Shown here in pieces: positions 18,399 through 29,029 of a stretch of DNA of 64,000 nucleotides (its first letter is position 1; the number at the start of each line of letters is the position of its first letter). The position numbers were made by a program, and so were the translations under genes. Origin of the DNA: Rhodopseudomonas faecalis (GTDB taxonomy: Bacteria > Pseudomonadota > Alphaproteobacteria > Rhizobiales > Xanthobacteraceae); NCBI RefSeq assembly GCF_003217325.1, contig NZ_QJTI01000007.1:62001-126000 (forward strand), read 5' to 3'. The notes beneath the pieces were generated by a model. That model was not told where the DNA came from. It was given only the letters and a program-made list of their open reading frames with translations, and ran no database searches.

Positions 18399-19160
18399 AT
18401 GACATGGATGGGGCGGCGGCCGGCGCTGGTGGTGCTGGCCTTGGTGGCGCTGGGCGGCGGCCCCGGCCATGGCCAGGAACTGCCCGGCGACTTCGTGCTG
18501 CTGTCGCAGATCGACCCCAGCATTCAGCAGGACCTGCGCTATGCCGGCCGTCACAATTTTATGGGGCGGCGGATCGCCGGCTACGACGGTAACGAGTGTG
18601 TGGTCAAGCGCGCGGTCGGCGCCGCGCTGCGCGAGGTGCAGCGCGAGCTGCGGCCGCGCGGGCTGTCGCTGAAAATGCTCGATTGCTACCGCCCGGTGCG
18701 GGCGTCGCGCGACATGGTGGCCTGGGCGCAGGACGGCCGCGAGACCGCGGCGGAGCGGCGCTACAATCCCGGCTTCAGCAAGGCCGAGCTGTTTCGGCTC
18801 GGCTATATCGCCGAGCGCTCCGGCCATTCCACCGGGGCGGCGGTCGATCTGACGCTGGTCGATCTGCGCGCGCCCAAAGGCCCGCCGTTCGATCCGTCGC
18901 GCGACTATGCCGACTGCACCGCGCCCGCGGCGCTGCGCGCGCCGGAAGGCAGCGTCGATATGGGCACCGGCTATGATTGTTCCGATGCCAAGGCCCACAC
19001 CGCGGCGCGTTCGATCAGCGCCGAGCAGCGCCGCTGGCGCACCATCCTGGTCGGCGCGATGACGCGCCAGGGCTTTGTGAACTATTCAAAGGAGTGGTGG
19101 CACTTCTCAATGCCGGGCGTCGCGAGCGGCGCCTATGATTTCCCGGTGCCGCGCCGGTGA
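18399..19160 (+). CDS. Secreted D-alanyl-D-alanine dipeptidase, VanX/DdpX type (peptidase M15D)
   Basis: 253 residues with an N-terminal signal peptide (hydrophobic 8-22, cleavage near GHGQ), so periplasmic. The M15D zinc site is intact: SGHSTGAAVDLTLVD near residue 140 (His and Asp ligands), and EWWHFS near 233 (catalytic Glu, third His ligand). CYRP, the conserved Arg region, lies near 105. It should cleave D-Ala-D-Ala to D-alanine for cell-wall recycling or nutrition. There is no vanHA-like neighbour, so a resistance role is unlikely. Starts at GTG 18390 or 18393 are also possible; the AGGGGA site at 18382 fits 18393 better by distance. Confidence 0.88.
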   Translation: MTWMGRRPALVVLALVALGGGPGHGQELPGDFVLLSQIDPSIQQDLRYAGRHNFMGRRIAGYDGNECVVKRAVGAALREVQRELRPRGLSLKMLDCYRPVRASRDMVAWAQDGRETAAERRYNPGFSKAELFRLGYIAERSGHSTGAAVDLTLVDLRAPKGPPFDPSRDYADCTAPAALRAPEGSVDMGTGYDCSDAKAHTAARSISAEQRRWRTILVGAMTRQGFVNYSKEWWHFSMPGVASGAYDFPVPRR

Positions 19161-19188
19161 GGCGATTAGTTGTGATGCGCGCGTGCGT

Positions 19189-20115
19189 TCAGCCCGCGAG
19201 CGCGATGAACACCGGCATGGTCAGCACCGCGAACGCGGTCTGCAACGTCAAAATCTGGGCGAGCAGCGGCGCGTCGCCGCCCATCTGCCGCGCCAGCACA
19301 TAGCCATTGGACGCGCTCGGCACCGAGGCGCAGCACGCCACCACCGCGAGGTGAGTGCCGGTCAGCCCAAACGCCCAGCCGAGCGTCAGCGCGATCAGCG
19401 GCATCACCGCCAGTTTCAGCGTCACCGCGATCAGCGCCGCCGGCCGTGGCCGCAACACCCCTTCGAGATGCAGCCCGGCACCGACGACCAACAGGCCGAG
19501 CGCCAGCGAGCAGCGGCCGAGCGCGTCGGCAAATTCATGCGCCGGCTTTGGCATCCGCAAGCCGGTCAGATTGAGCGCGAGCCCGATCAGGCACGCCCAG
19601 ATCAGCGGATTGCGCAGGATCGCGAGCACGATCCGGCTCCAGGCCAGGCGCTGCGGCGCCGCGTAATGCGCCAGCACCGCGACGCTGAACACATTGAGCA
19701 GCGGGATCATCGCCACCATGGCGACTGAGGCGAGCGCGATGCCGATCTCGCCGAACAGGCTGCCGGCGACCGATAGCGCCACAAAGGTCTGCCAGCGGGT
19801 CGAGCCCTGAAATACCGAGGTGAAGGCCGGTCCATCGACGGCCAACATTGAGGCCAGCCAGGGCAGCAGCAGCAGGCACAGCGCCGACATCGCCAGCACC
19901 GACAGCAGCAGCGCGCCGCCGACGCCGGCCACCGGCACGTCGCCAAGCGGGGCGCGCGCCAGCGTGTCGATCAGCAGCGCCGGAAACAGCACGTAGTAGA
20001 CCAGCTGTTCGATCGCGGTCCAGTGGCTGCCGTCCTTGATCAAGCTGCGGCGCAGCCCATAGCCGAGCACGATCAGCAGAAAAACCGGGACCAGCGCGGC
20101 GAACACCGCCAGCAT
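19189..20115 (-). CDS. AEC-family transporter (auxin efflux carrier type)
   Basis: 308 residues, about ten membrane segments. Family features are the opening VFLLIVLGYGLRR, a helical pair with LVYYVLFPALLIDTLA near 45, the gap with ALAHYAAP.. in the middle, and TGTHLAVVACCASVPSASNGYVLARQMGGDAPLLAQI near the C-terminus, where the conserved Asn sits. AEC proteins move organic anions such as malonate or malate, or auxin-like molecules; which one is unknown here. It starts 3 bp after the ruvX stop, so it is cotranscribed with it. Confidence 0.87.
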   Translation of the reverse strand: MLAVFAALVPVFLLIVLGYGLRRSLIKDGSHWTAIEQLVYYVLFPALLIDTLARAPLGDVPVAGVGGALLLSVLAMSALCLLLLPWLASMLAVDGPAFTSVFQGSTRWQTFVALSVAGSLFGEIGIALASVAMVAMIPLLNVFSVAVLAHYAAPQRLAWSRIVLAILRNPLIWACLIGLALNLTGLRMPKPAHEFADALGRCSLALGLLVVGAGLHLEGVLRPRPAALIAVTLKLAVMPLIALTLGWAFGLTGTHLAVVACCASVPSASNGYVLARQMGGDAPLLAQILTLQTAFAVLTMPVFIALAG

Positions 20116-20118
20116 GGC

Positions 20119-20613
20119 TCAGGCGGGCCCTGAACTTTGCTGCCGCAGCACTGTCAGCCGGTCGAGCGCGCCTTGCAGAATGAAGATCGCGGCGTGCTGG
20201 TCGATCACCTTGGCGCGCTTGGCGCGGCTGACGTCGTTGGCGATCAGTTCGCGCTCGACCGCCGCGGTCGAGAGCCGTTCGTCCCAAAATCCGATCGGCA
20301 GTTCGGTGAGCTTGGCCAGATTGCGCGCGAACGCACGGGTCGATTGCGCGCGCGGCCCCTCGCTACCGTCCATGTTGAGCGGCAGGCCGAGCACCCAGCC
20401 GACCACCGCGCGCTCTTGCGCGAGCGCCAGCAGCCGCGCGGCATCGGCGGTGAAGTTTTTGCGCAGCACGGTTTCGACGCCGGTGGCGAGCCGGCGCGCC
20501 GGATCGGACACCGCTACGCCGATGGTTTTGGTGCCGAGATCGAGACCGATCAACGCGCCAGTGGCAGGCCACAACGCGGCGGTTTCAACGAGAGGATGGA
20601 TAGGGGCAGGCAT
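20119..20613 (-). CDS. ruvX: Putative pre-16S rRNA nuclease / Holliday junction resolvase RuvX (YqgF)
   Basis: 164 residues, RNase H fold. It is thought to finish 16S rRNA 5' processing and/or resolve recombination junctions. The catalytic pattern is intact: GLDLGTKTIGVAVSDP near residue 25 (first Asp), VVGWVLGLPLNMDGSEGPRA near 75, GFWDERLSTAAVE near 118 (Glu) and VIDQHAAIFILQ near 145 (final Asp). The start is ATG 20613 (MPAPIHPLVET); an ATG 27 bp upstream would add nine residues. It forms a two-gene unit with the AEC transporter. Confidence 0.92.
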   Translation of the reverse strand: MPAPIHPLVETAALWPATGALIGLDLGTKTIGVAVSDPARRLATGVETVLRKNFTADAARLLALAQERAVVGWVLGLPLNMDGSEGPRAQSTRAFARNLAKLTELPIGFWDERLSTAAVERELIANDVSRAKRAKVIDQHAAIFILQGALDRLTVLRQQSSGPA

Positions 20614-20774
20614 GGCGTCGCATAGCATGAGCGACGCCATGGAAGCAAAGCCGAACCAGCGCGGCGTGCGCTGGCATCGATGCCGCTAGCGGATCGCGAC
20701 CGGATTGATCATGCTGTGCAGCGCGCCGCGATCGACCACGGCGAGCCAATTTCATTGTGCGGAAGATCATCGAG

Positions 20775-20996
20775 ATGGATGCGCTGACCTGGTTCGGACT
20801 GTTTGCCGTGAGCGCGATGCTGCTGTGCTACGCGTTCGAGGATCGCAGTCACTGGTTCGTGCTCGGCTTCTCGGCGGCGTGTGCATTCGGCTCGCTCTAT
20901 GGCTTTCTGCAAGGAGCGTGGCCGTTCGGCGTGGTCGAGGCGATCTGGGCCGGTGTGGCGCTGCGCCGCTGGATCTTGCGCGCGCATAGCGGGTAA
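20775..20996 (+). CDS. Small inner-membrane protein of unknown function
   Basis: 73 residues. Two or three short hydrophobic segments are visible: WFGLFAVSAMLLCYAF (about 5-20), WFVLGFSAACAFGSLYGFLQ (about 26-45) and VVEAIWAGVALRRWIL near the end, with a basic C-terminus that should face the cytoplasm. The start is ATG 20775, with GGAAG 9 nt upstream; a GTG at 20757 would place that site within the gene. No family is recognised, though similar WF..LFA.....AFE.RS.W...F small proteins occur in related genomes. It stands alone between ruvX and the nitronate monooxygenase. Confidence 0.7.
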   Translation: MDALTWFGLFAVSAMLLCYAFEDRSHWFVLGFSAACAFGSLYGFLQGAWPFGVVEAIWAGVALRRWILRAHSG

Positions 20997-21057
20997 TCGC
21001 TGCGCTAGCTTGCCAGAACGGTACATGGTTGCTTTCATTTGATCGGGAGCGTCGCTG

Positions 21058-22170
21058 GTGACGTCTCCATCAACTGAGAGCAATGTTGAAATGTGGCCAG
21101 ACCGCCGTCTTATCGATCTCTTCGGTATCGAAACTCCGATCATTCAGGCCCCGATGGCTGGCGTGACGGATGCCGAGCTGATGATCGCAGCGGCGAAAGG
21201 CGGCGCACTTGCGTCGCTGCCTTGTGCGATGCTGCCGCCGGATAAAGTGCGCGAGCAGGTGGCGGCGTTTCGAAGCGCGGTCAAAGCGCCGATCAATCTG
21301 AATTTCTTCAGTCACCAGGCCGTGCCGTCCGATCCGGAGATCGAAGCGAACTGGCGGGTGCGGCTGAGCGGCTACGCCGAGGAACTCGGGTTGCGCGCCG
21401 ATTATCCGGCGCCGGCGGCAAGCCGCGCGCCGTTCGATGAGGCGATGTGCGCGCTGGTCGAGGAGCTGCGGCCCGAAGTGGTCAGCTTCCATTTCGGCCT
21501 GCCGGCTGAGCCGCTGCTGGCGCGGGTGAAAGCGGCGGGGGCGCTCGTGCTGTCGAGCGCCACCATCGTGCGCGAGGCGATCTGGCTCGAGCAGCACGGC
21601 GTCGATGCCGTGATCGCGCAGGGCGCCGAGGCCGGCGGTCACCGCGGCATGTTCCTGACCGATGACACCGCGGCGCAGCCCGGGCTGTTCGCGCTGCTGC
21701 CGCAGGTGGTCGATGCGGTGAAGGTGCCGGTGATTGCCACCGGCGGCATCGCCGATGGCCGCGGCATCGCGGCGGCGTTCGCGCTCGGCGCGGCCGGGGT
21801 GCAGCTCGGCACCGTCTATATGCATTGTCCGGAGGCCAAGGTCAGCGCGCTGGCGCGGGCGGCGATGCAGCAGGCCGGCGATGACTCGACCGTGCTGACC
21901 AATATTATGACCGGGCGGCCGGCGCGCGGCATCGCCAACCGGGTGATGCGTGAGCTCGGGCCGTTGTCGGCCGATGTGCCGCCATTCCCGCATGCGTCGG
22001 GCGCGCTCGGTCCGTTGCGCGCGGCGGCGGAGCAGCGCGGCAAGGTGGACTTCAGCTTCCTGTGGGCCGGGCAGGCGGTTCGGATCGGAACCGGGCAACC
22101 TGCCGAACAATTGACGCGGGAGCTGGCCAAAGCGGCACAGCAGCGGCTCAAGCAGCTCGGTGCGGCCTAA
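21058..22170 (+). CDS. Nitronate monooxygenase family protein (FMN-dependent)
   Basis: 370 residues, TIM-barrel flavoprotein. It oxidises alkyl nitronates such as propionate-3-nitronate, a toxin defence, or a related substrate. Typical segments are the FMN-binding PIIQAPMAGVTDAEL near residue 27, PINLNFFSHQ near 78, VVSFHFGLP near 140, AQGAEAGGHRGMF near 187 (catalytic His region), VIATGGIADGRGIAAAFALGA near 225 with VQLGTVYMHCPEA, and NIMTGRPARGIANR. The GTG at 21058 has GGGAG 8 nt upstream; a start at a later Met (MWPDRR, residue 12) is possible. Confidence 0.9.
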   Translation: MTSPSTESNVEMWPDRRLIDLFGIETPIIQAPMAGVTDAELMIAAAKGGALASLPCAMLPPDKVREQVAAFRSAVKAPINLNFFSHQAVPSDPEIEANWRVRLSGYAEELGLRADYPAPAASRAPFDEAMCALVEELRPEVVSFHFGLPAEPLLARVKAAGALVLSSATIVREAIWLEQHGVDAVIAQGAEAGGHRGMFLTDDTAAQPGLFALLPQVVDAVKVPVIATGGIADGRGIAAAFALGAAGVQLGTVYMHCPEAKVSALARAAMQQAGDDSTVLTNIMTGRPARGIANRVMRELGPLSADVPPFPHASGALGPLRAAAEQRGKVDFSFLWAGQAVRIGTGQPAEQLTRELAKAAQQRLKQLGAA

Positions 22171-22179
22171 GGGCCGCAG

Positions 22180-22208
22180 TTGCGGCGCGAAAGCCGGGTC
22201 TGCTATAG
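22180..22208 (+). promoter_or_regulatory. sigma70 promoter of the gat operon
   Basis: TTGCGG at 22180-22185 and CTATAG at 22203-22208 are separated by 17 bp, close to the alphaproteobacterial consensus. It begins 10 bp after the end of the nitronate monooxygenase gene. The leader before gatC would be about 34 nt. Confidence 0.55.
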
Positions 22209-22535
<327 letters not shown>

Positions 22536-22562
22536 CCCGACCGAAGCGGCGAGGGACTGCCG

Positions 22563-22781
22563 ATGTGCCTGCTGTGTGACGACGAGACCGCTTACCGCGC
22601 CTATATGGACTTTCTCGACGCCATGCAGCGCGAGGGTAAGACGGCTGATCCCGACAAGCTGCTGGACGCGGTCCTCGACAAACTGGAAGCCGACGCCAAG
22701 ACCCGGCCGCGTCACATGTTTGATGCCCCTGAAAACGATAAGACGCTGTCTCCGTTCTTCTGCAGCCCGGTAAATAAATGA
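22563..22781 (+). CDS. Small CxxC protein embedded between gatC and gatA
   Basis: 72 residues. It opens [18 protein letters not shown], with one CxxC pair at positions 2-5, followed by helical, charged sequence ([21 protein letters not shown]-like) and another Cys near the end (FFCSPVNK). It has a GAGGGA site upstream and its stop overlaps the gatA ATG by 4 bp (ATGA frame shift), so it is clearly translated with the operon. No family is recognised. A single CxxC plus a third Cys could bind a metal or be redox-active; this is inference. Confidence 0.78.
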   Translation: MCLLCDDETAYRAYMDFLDAMQREGKTADPDKLLDAVLDKLEADAKTRPRHMFDAPENDKTLSPFFCSPVNK

Positions 22782-24256
22782 CTGAACTCACTTCGTTGAC
22801 GCTCAGCGAGGCCCGCGAGGGTCTGGCCAACAAATCCTTTTCCGCGTTGCAGTTGACCGATGCCTATCTCAAGGCGATGGCTGGCGGCCGGGGGCTGAAC
22901 GCCTATGTGCTGGAGACGCCGGATCAGGCGCGCGCCATGGCCAAGGTTGCCGATGAAGCGCTGGCGCGCGGCGAGGCCGGACCGCTGACCGGCATTCCGC
23001 TCGGCATCAAGGATCTGTTCGCGACCGAGGGCGTGCGCACCACGGCCTGCTCGAAAATTCTCGGCGAGTTCAAGCCGCCGTACGAATCGACCGTGACCAC
23101 GCAGTTGTGGCGCGATGGTGCGGTGCTGCTCGGCAAGCTCAACAACGACGAATTCGCGATGGGCTCGTCCAACGAGACCTCGTGCTTCGGTCCGGTGATC
23201 AATCCCTGGCGCCGTGAAGGCTCAAAAACCAAGCTGGTGCCGGGCGGCTCGTCCGGTGGCTCGGCAGCGGCGGTTGCCGCCAATCTCTGCCTCGGCGCCA
23301 CGGCGACCGATACCGGCGGTTCGATCCGGCAGCCGGCGGCGTTCACCGGCACGGTCGGCGTCAAGCCGACCTATGGCCGCTGCTCGCGCTGGGGCATCGT
23401 GGCGTTTGCCTCCTCGCTCGATCAGGCCGGTCCGATCGCGCGCACCGTGCGCGATGCCGCGATCCTGCTGCGCTCGATGGCCGGTCACGATCCCAAGGAC
23501 ACCACCTCGGTCGATCGCGCCGTGCCCGATTACGAGGCGGCGGTCGGTCGCTCGGTCAAGGGCATGAAGATCGGCATTCCGAAGGAATACCGCATCGAGG
23601 GCATGTCGCCGGAGATCGAAGCGCTGTGGAAGCGCGGCGCCGACTGGCTGAAGGCCGCGGGTGCCGAGCTGGTCGAAGTGTCGCTGCCGCACACCCGCTA
23701 CGCGCTGCCGGCCTATTACATTGTCGCGCCGGCGGAAGCGTCGTCCAATCTCGCGCGCTATGACGGCGTGCGTTACGGCGCGCGCGTGCCCGGCCACAAC
23801 ATCGTCGAGATGTATGAAAACACCCGCGCCGCCGGTTTCGGCGCCGAGGTGAAGCGCCGCGTGATGATCGGCACCTATGTGCTGTCGGCCGGCTATTACG
23901 ATGCTTATTACCTGCGCGCCCAGAAAGTGCGAACGCTGATCAAGCGCGATTTCGAAACCTGCTTTGCCAATGGCGTGTCCGCGATCCTGACCCCGGCGAC
24001 GCCGTCGGCGGCGTTCGGCATCGGCGAGAAGGGCGGCGCCGATCCGGTCGAGATGTATCTGAACGACATCTTCACCGTGACCGTGAACATGGCCGGCCTG
24101 CCGGGCATTGCGGTTCCCGCGGGCCGCGACGTGCAGGGGCTGCCGCTCGGCCTGCAATTGATCGGCCGGCCGTTTGATGAAGAGACGCTGTTCTCGCTCG
24201 GCGAAGTGATCGAGCAGGCCGCGGGACGTTTCATCCCCGAAAAGTGGTGGGCCTGA
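22778..24256 (+). CDS. gatA: Glu-tRNA(Gln)/Asp-tRNA(Asn) amidotransferase subunit A
   Basis: 492 residues, amidase-signature subunit that releases ammonia from glutamine or asparagine for GatB. The Ser-cisSer-Lys triad is intact: Lys in [14 protein letters not shown] near residue 75, [16 protein letters not shown] near 152-166, and [14 protein letters not shown] near 175. Full length, ending FIPEKWWA. The ATG at 22778 overlaps the upstream mini-gene. gatB is not directly next: a histidine kinase and a patatin gene lie between them. Confidence 0.96.
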   Translation: MTELTSLTLSEAREGLANKSFSALQLTDAYLKAMAGGRGLNAYVLETPDQARAMAKVADEALARGEAGPLTGIPLGIKDLFATEGVRTTACSKILGEFKPPYESTVTTQLWRDGAVLLGKLNNDEFAMGSSNETSCFGPVINPWRREGSKTKLVPGGSSGGSAAAVAANLCLGATATDTGGSIRQPAAFTGTVGVKPTYGRCSRWGIVAFASSLDQAGPIARTVRDAAILLRSMAGHDPKDTTSVDRAVPDYEAAVGRSVKGMKIGIPKEYRIEGMSPEIEALWKRGADWLKAAGAELVEVSLPHTRYALPAYYIVAPAEASSNLARYDGVRYGARVPGHNIVEMYENTRAAGFGAEVKRRVMIGTYVLSAGYYDAYYLRAQKVRTLIKRDFETCFANGVSAILTPATPSAAFGIGEKGGADPVEMYLNDIFTVTVNMAGLPGIAVPAGRDVQGLPLGLQLIGRPFDEETLFSLGEVIEQAAGRFIPEKWWA

Positions 24257-24272
24257 TCGCGGCGCGATCAGG
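24252..24272 (+). terminator. Hairpin at the end of gatA
   Basis: A perfect 9-bp stem (24252-24260 with 24264-24272, CCTGATCGC/GCGATCAGG) with a GGC loop includes the gatA stop codon. No T-run follows, so it is either a weak or Rho-assisted terminator or an RNA 3' end stabiliser. Confidence 0.4.
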
Positions 24273-24340
24273 TCCCGCCGTTTGGCGTTGCCTTTCAAGC
24301 GCCGCTTGGTCATGCTTTGCCGATCACAAGGTTTGCGTGC

Positions 24341-25441
24341 ATGAGTGCTGACGAGGGGGGACCGCCGGCGTCCGAACAGGTCGATCAGATTCTGGGATCG
24401 ACCAAGCTCGCCGCGGCGATCGAGAACGATCGTTACAAACACCTGCTCGATCACGTGCCGGTCGCGGTCGCCGTGTCGCGCGGCGCCGCCGGCGATCAGC
24501 GCATCGCCTATGTCAACGCGGCGTTCGAAACCCTGCTCGGGGTGACGGCGAGCGAGGTCGAGGGCCAGCCGTGGCACAGCCTTGACCAGTTCGTCGATGA
24601 GGATGACCCCAGCCGCACGCTCGGCAGCGCCATCAGCGATGGCGAGGAGTTTATCGGCGTGTTCCGGCCGCAGTCGCCGTCCGAGCGGCTGGTGATCGTG
24701 CAGGCCTATGCCGCCGTGATCGAGAACGACGACGGCCAGCAGAGCTTTCGGATCGCGGCGATGGTCGATATCGGCAGCCGCGAGCGCGCCCAGATCGAAG
24801 AGTTCGAGATCCAGATCCGCGACCGCGACATGCTGCTGCGCGAGCTGCAGCATCGGGTGAAAAACAATCTGCAACTGATCACGGCGCTGATCCGTCTTGA
24901 GGCCCGTTCGGCCGCGGAAGGTGAGGCGGTGGCACTGGCGCGGCTCGCCAGCCGGATCGACGCGCTCACCGCGCTATATCGCATCCTGTCCGCCGAAGAA
25001 GCCAGCAGCCTGCTCGATCTTGGCCAATATCTCTCCGATATCGCCGCCGCCGTGCAGCAGGCTCATGCCGTCGACGGTATCGAGTTCGACATTCAGGTCA
25101 GCTACTGCCCGCTATCGGTCAATGTCGCGATGCCGGCCGGGCTTTTGGTCAATGAGATGCTCACCAACGCGCTGAAATACGCCTTTGTCGGCCGTAGCGC
25201 CGGCAAGGTGCGCTTGATCTGCAAGCAAGAGAATGGCCGCGCCACCGTGGTTGCGGGCGATGATGGCGTTGGGCTCGCCGATGCCGCCAATTGGCCGGCG
25301 CCGCGCAAGCTGAGCGCGCTGATTCTGCAGACCTTGAAAGAGAACGCACGCAACGTCGAATTTCGCGCCGAAAGCATCAGCGGCCAGGGAACCTTTTTCA
25401 CATTCAGCTTCGACGTGCCGCCGGTGCCGGCGGCGAATTAG
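24341..25441 (+). CDS. PAS-containing sensor histidine kinase, HisKA_2 type
   Basis: 366 residues, no membrane segment or signal peptide, so a cytosolic sensor. It has a short N-terminal helix, a PAS-like domain (about 35-150; RIAYVNAAFETLLGVTASEVEGQPW), then the HisKA_2 dimerisation helix with the phospho-acceptor His in ELQHRVKNNLQLITALI near residue 172, and an ATPase domain with MPAGLLVNEMLTNALKYAF (N box) and a GDDGVGL (G box). This type is common in Alphaproteobacteria, often tied to PhyR-EcfG stress signalling or light sensing. No response regulator is adjacent. The start is ATG 24341. It lies within the interrupted gat cluster. Confidence 0.88.
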   Translation: MSADEGGPPASEQVDQILGSTKLAAAIENDRYKHLLDHVPVAVAVSRGAAGDQRIAYVNAAFETLLGVTASEVEGQPWHSLDQFVDEDDPSRTLGSAISDGEEFIGVFRPQSPSERLVIVQAYAAVIENDDGQQSFRIAAMVDIGSRERAQIEEFEIQIRDRDMLLRELQHRVKNNLQLITALIRLEARSAAEGEAVALARLASRIDALTALYRILSAEEASSLLDLGQYLSDIAAAVQQAHAVDGIEFDIQVSYCPLSVNVAMPAGLLVNEMLTNALKYAFVGRSAGKVRLICKQENGRATVVAGDDGVGLADAANWPAPRKLSALILQTLKENARNVEFRAESISGQGTFFTFSFDVPPVPAAN

Positions 25442-25577
25442 CCGACGCCTTGCTAACGCCATGTTGATCAGGCGCATCTGGCGCCAAATCTGCTATTAAG
25501 CCGCCTTGAACTTTTCCAACCGATGGTCGGACCGCTCCGATCGCGAACCCGCCGCAGTATAGTTTGGTAGTATTGAT

Positions 25578-26963
25578 ATGAAATGGGTGCATTTGGTCCT
25601 GGCGGCCGCGACGGCGAGCTTGGCTCTCGTGGGCTGCGCGTCAGTTTACAACATGCCGGTCAATGTGCCGGTGTCCGGCAGCGTCGCTGAACGGCTGCGG
25701 ATCGGCTCCGATGACGTCGCCCATGCCGACGAATACCTGATCGGGCTGTCATTCTCCGGCGGTGGCACGCGCGCCGCGGCGTTCTCGTTCGGCGTGCTCA
25801 GCGAGATGGACCGTTCCCCGGTCCGTGGCGCTTCCGCCTCGATGCTGGACCGGATCGACTTCATCTCCGGCGTGTCTGGCGGCTCGGTGACCGCGGCCTA
25901 TTTCGGCCTGAAAAAGCGCGCCGCGCTCAGCGATTTCCGCGAGCGCTTCTTGCTGCGCAATGCCGAGGAGGGGCTGCAGACCACGCTGTCGCTCAGCACC
26001 GTCACCAAGGCGTTCTCGGGCGGCATCAACGACGCCACCGGCTTCACCAACTGGCTCGATGCCAATCTGTTCGAAGGCGCCACCTTCGCTCAATTCCGGA
26101 CCATCGGCCGGCCGCGGGTCTTGATCAACGCCTCCGACATTTACAATCGCGTGCCGTTCGTATTCGGGCAGACCGCGTTCTCGGCGATCTGCAGCGATCT
26201 CAGCACCTATCCGTTGTCCAACGCCGTTGCCGCCTCGGCAGCGGTGCCGATCGCGTTTGCGCCGATGGTGGTGCAGGCGTTCCCGGGCAGCTGCAACGAT
26301 CCGCTGCCGGCCTGGATCAAGCGCGCCGCCAGCGACCGCAACGCCTCGCCGATGCTCAGCGCCTATGCCAAGGCGATCACGCGCTACCGCGAAGGGGCGG
26401 TGCCGTTCATCAAGCTGCTCGACGGCGGTCTGGTCGACAATTACGGCGTGTCCGGTTTCACCATCGCCCGTGAATCCTCCGAGACGCCCTATGGCCCGCT
26501 GTCGCCGGCGCAGGCGGTCAAGCTGCGCCGGGTGATGTTCTTGGTGGTCGATGCCAAGATCGGCGTGTCCGGCAATTGGGTGAACACCGTAGAAGGGCCG
26601 AGCGGGGTCGAGCTGATCAAGGCCACGGTCGATACCACCATCGATGCCAGCGTCGGCGCCAGCTACACCGCGTTCGACCGCACCATGAATGATTGGCGCG
26701 AATCGCTGGTGCGCTGGCGCTGCGGTTTGTCGGCCGCCGATCGCGCCCGCTATGGCGCAGGGCCGGGCTGGAATTGCCGCGACCTCAAGTTCTTCGTCGG
26801 CCGGCTCGGCTTCGATCAGCTCGATAGCTCGCGCGCCGCGGTGCTGGAAACCATCCCGACGCGATTCGTGCTGCGGCCCGATCAGGTCGATGAGCTGATC
26901 GCCGCCGGTCGCGACTCGCTGCGCATGAGCCCGGTATTTCGCGCCTTCGCGGCCAGCCTGTAG
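25578..26963 (+). CDS. Patatin-like phospholipase, lipoprotein
   Basis: 461 residues. The N-terminus has a lipoprotein signal with lipobox LVGCAS (Cys near residue 20), so it should be anchored in the envelope. The patatin Ser-Asp dyad is visible: the oxyanion loop SFSGGGTRAAAFSFG near residue 60, the nucleophile in ISGVSGGSVTAAYFG near 102, and Asp in LLDGGLVDNYGV near 285. It should hydrolyse lipid acyl esters; the physiological substrate is unknown. Downstream of the dyad is a long region of about 170 residues without recognisable motifs. It sits between the kinase and gatB, with 74 bp to gatB. Confidence 0.9.
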   Translation: MKWVHLVLAAATASLALVGCASVYNMPVNVPVSGSVAERLRIGSDDVAHADEYLIGLSFSGGGTRAAAFSFGVLSEMDRSPVRGASASMLDRIDFISGVSGGSVTAAYFGLKKRAALSDFRERFLLRNAEEGLQTTLSLSTVTKAFSGGINDATGFTNWLDANLFEGATFAQFRTIGRPRVLINASDIYNRVPFVFGQTAFSAICSDLSTYPLSNAVAASAAVPIAFAPMVVQAFPGSCNDPLPAWIKRAASDRNASPMLSAYAKAITRYREGAVPFIKLLDGGLVDNYGVSGFTIARESSETPYGPLSPAQAVKLRRVMFLVVDAKIGVSGNWVNTVEGPSGVELIKATVDTTIDASVGASYTAFDRTMNDWRESLVRWRCGLSAADRARYGAGPGWNCRDLKFFVGRLGFDQLDSSRAAVLETIPTRFVLRPDQVDELIAAGRDSLRMSPVFRAFAASL

Positions 26964-27037
26964 GCCGCCTTCAACGATGACATTGTCGCGCGCGGCGGGG
27001 GTTTCCTCGGCTGCGCGCTCGGAGTAAAAGCCGGTCC

Positions 27038-28522
<1,485 letters not shown>

Positions 28523-29029
28523 TCACGCTCCGCAACAACGCCGTTGCGACCGTGTTCCCTGCTGGAAAGGGGGCGCGGACGCAGCGGCGAGTGACGCGAA
28601 TCGGCTTTGGTGAAGGCGTTTGCGTGCCCTGGTGGGCTCCGATGGCGGCGTTCCGTGCCGCTGATCCCAAAATATTTTAGCTGCCAAAGTTTCGGATTCG
28701 GAAAGTGCCGGCGGCGTTTCTTCCGCATCCGCCGGCGCGTGCGTCCATTTCGTTGCGATTAGTTGCGGTTGCGATTAGTTGTCGGATTCGTCTTGTCTAG
28801 AAGCAGATTCCGCATTTCAGCCATTTGCTGAGCGCGCGTCACCGCTTCCGGGGCGCGGCGCGATGAGCGCAAGAATCGCTTAGACGCGCTGTCTGAGCGC
28901 GCTGCCGCGGGTCAACACTTCCTTAAGTAGGACGCTGTTTTTTCTTGCATGTTGGTGTATGCGGGAAGTGGTGCACGTCGATTCCCGACTGCACGCAGCG
29001 ATCAGGCCATCTCATGATTGGAGAGCAAC
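28523..29029. other. Intergenic region, no gene seen; short direct repeat
   Basis: I see no credible reading frame. A 14-bp direct repeat, GTTGCGATTAGTTG, occurs at 28752-28765 and again at 28768-28781. The 3' third (about 28905-29015) is AT-richer than its surroundings (for example GCTGTTTTTTCTTGCATG) and probably carries the promoter of the histone-like gene, but no clear -35/-10 pair can be fixed. Confidence 0.5.

Noticed and set aside
18399-19160. VanX-like dipeptidase as a vancomycin resistance gene
   Set aside because: No vanH or vanA-like partner; it is secreted, unlike VanX of resistance operons, so recycling is more likely.
23222-24874. A 550-codon open frame on the minus strand opposite gatA and the histidine kinase
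   Set aside because: Antisense shadow; it crosses two clear genes and has low-complexity His/Arg/Asp composition.
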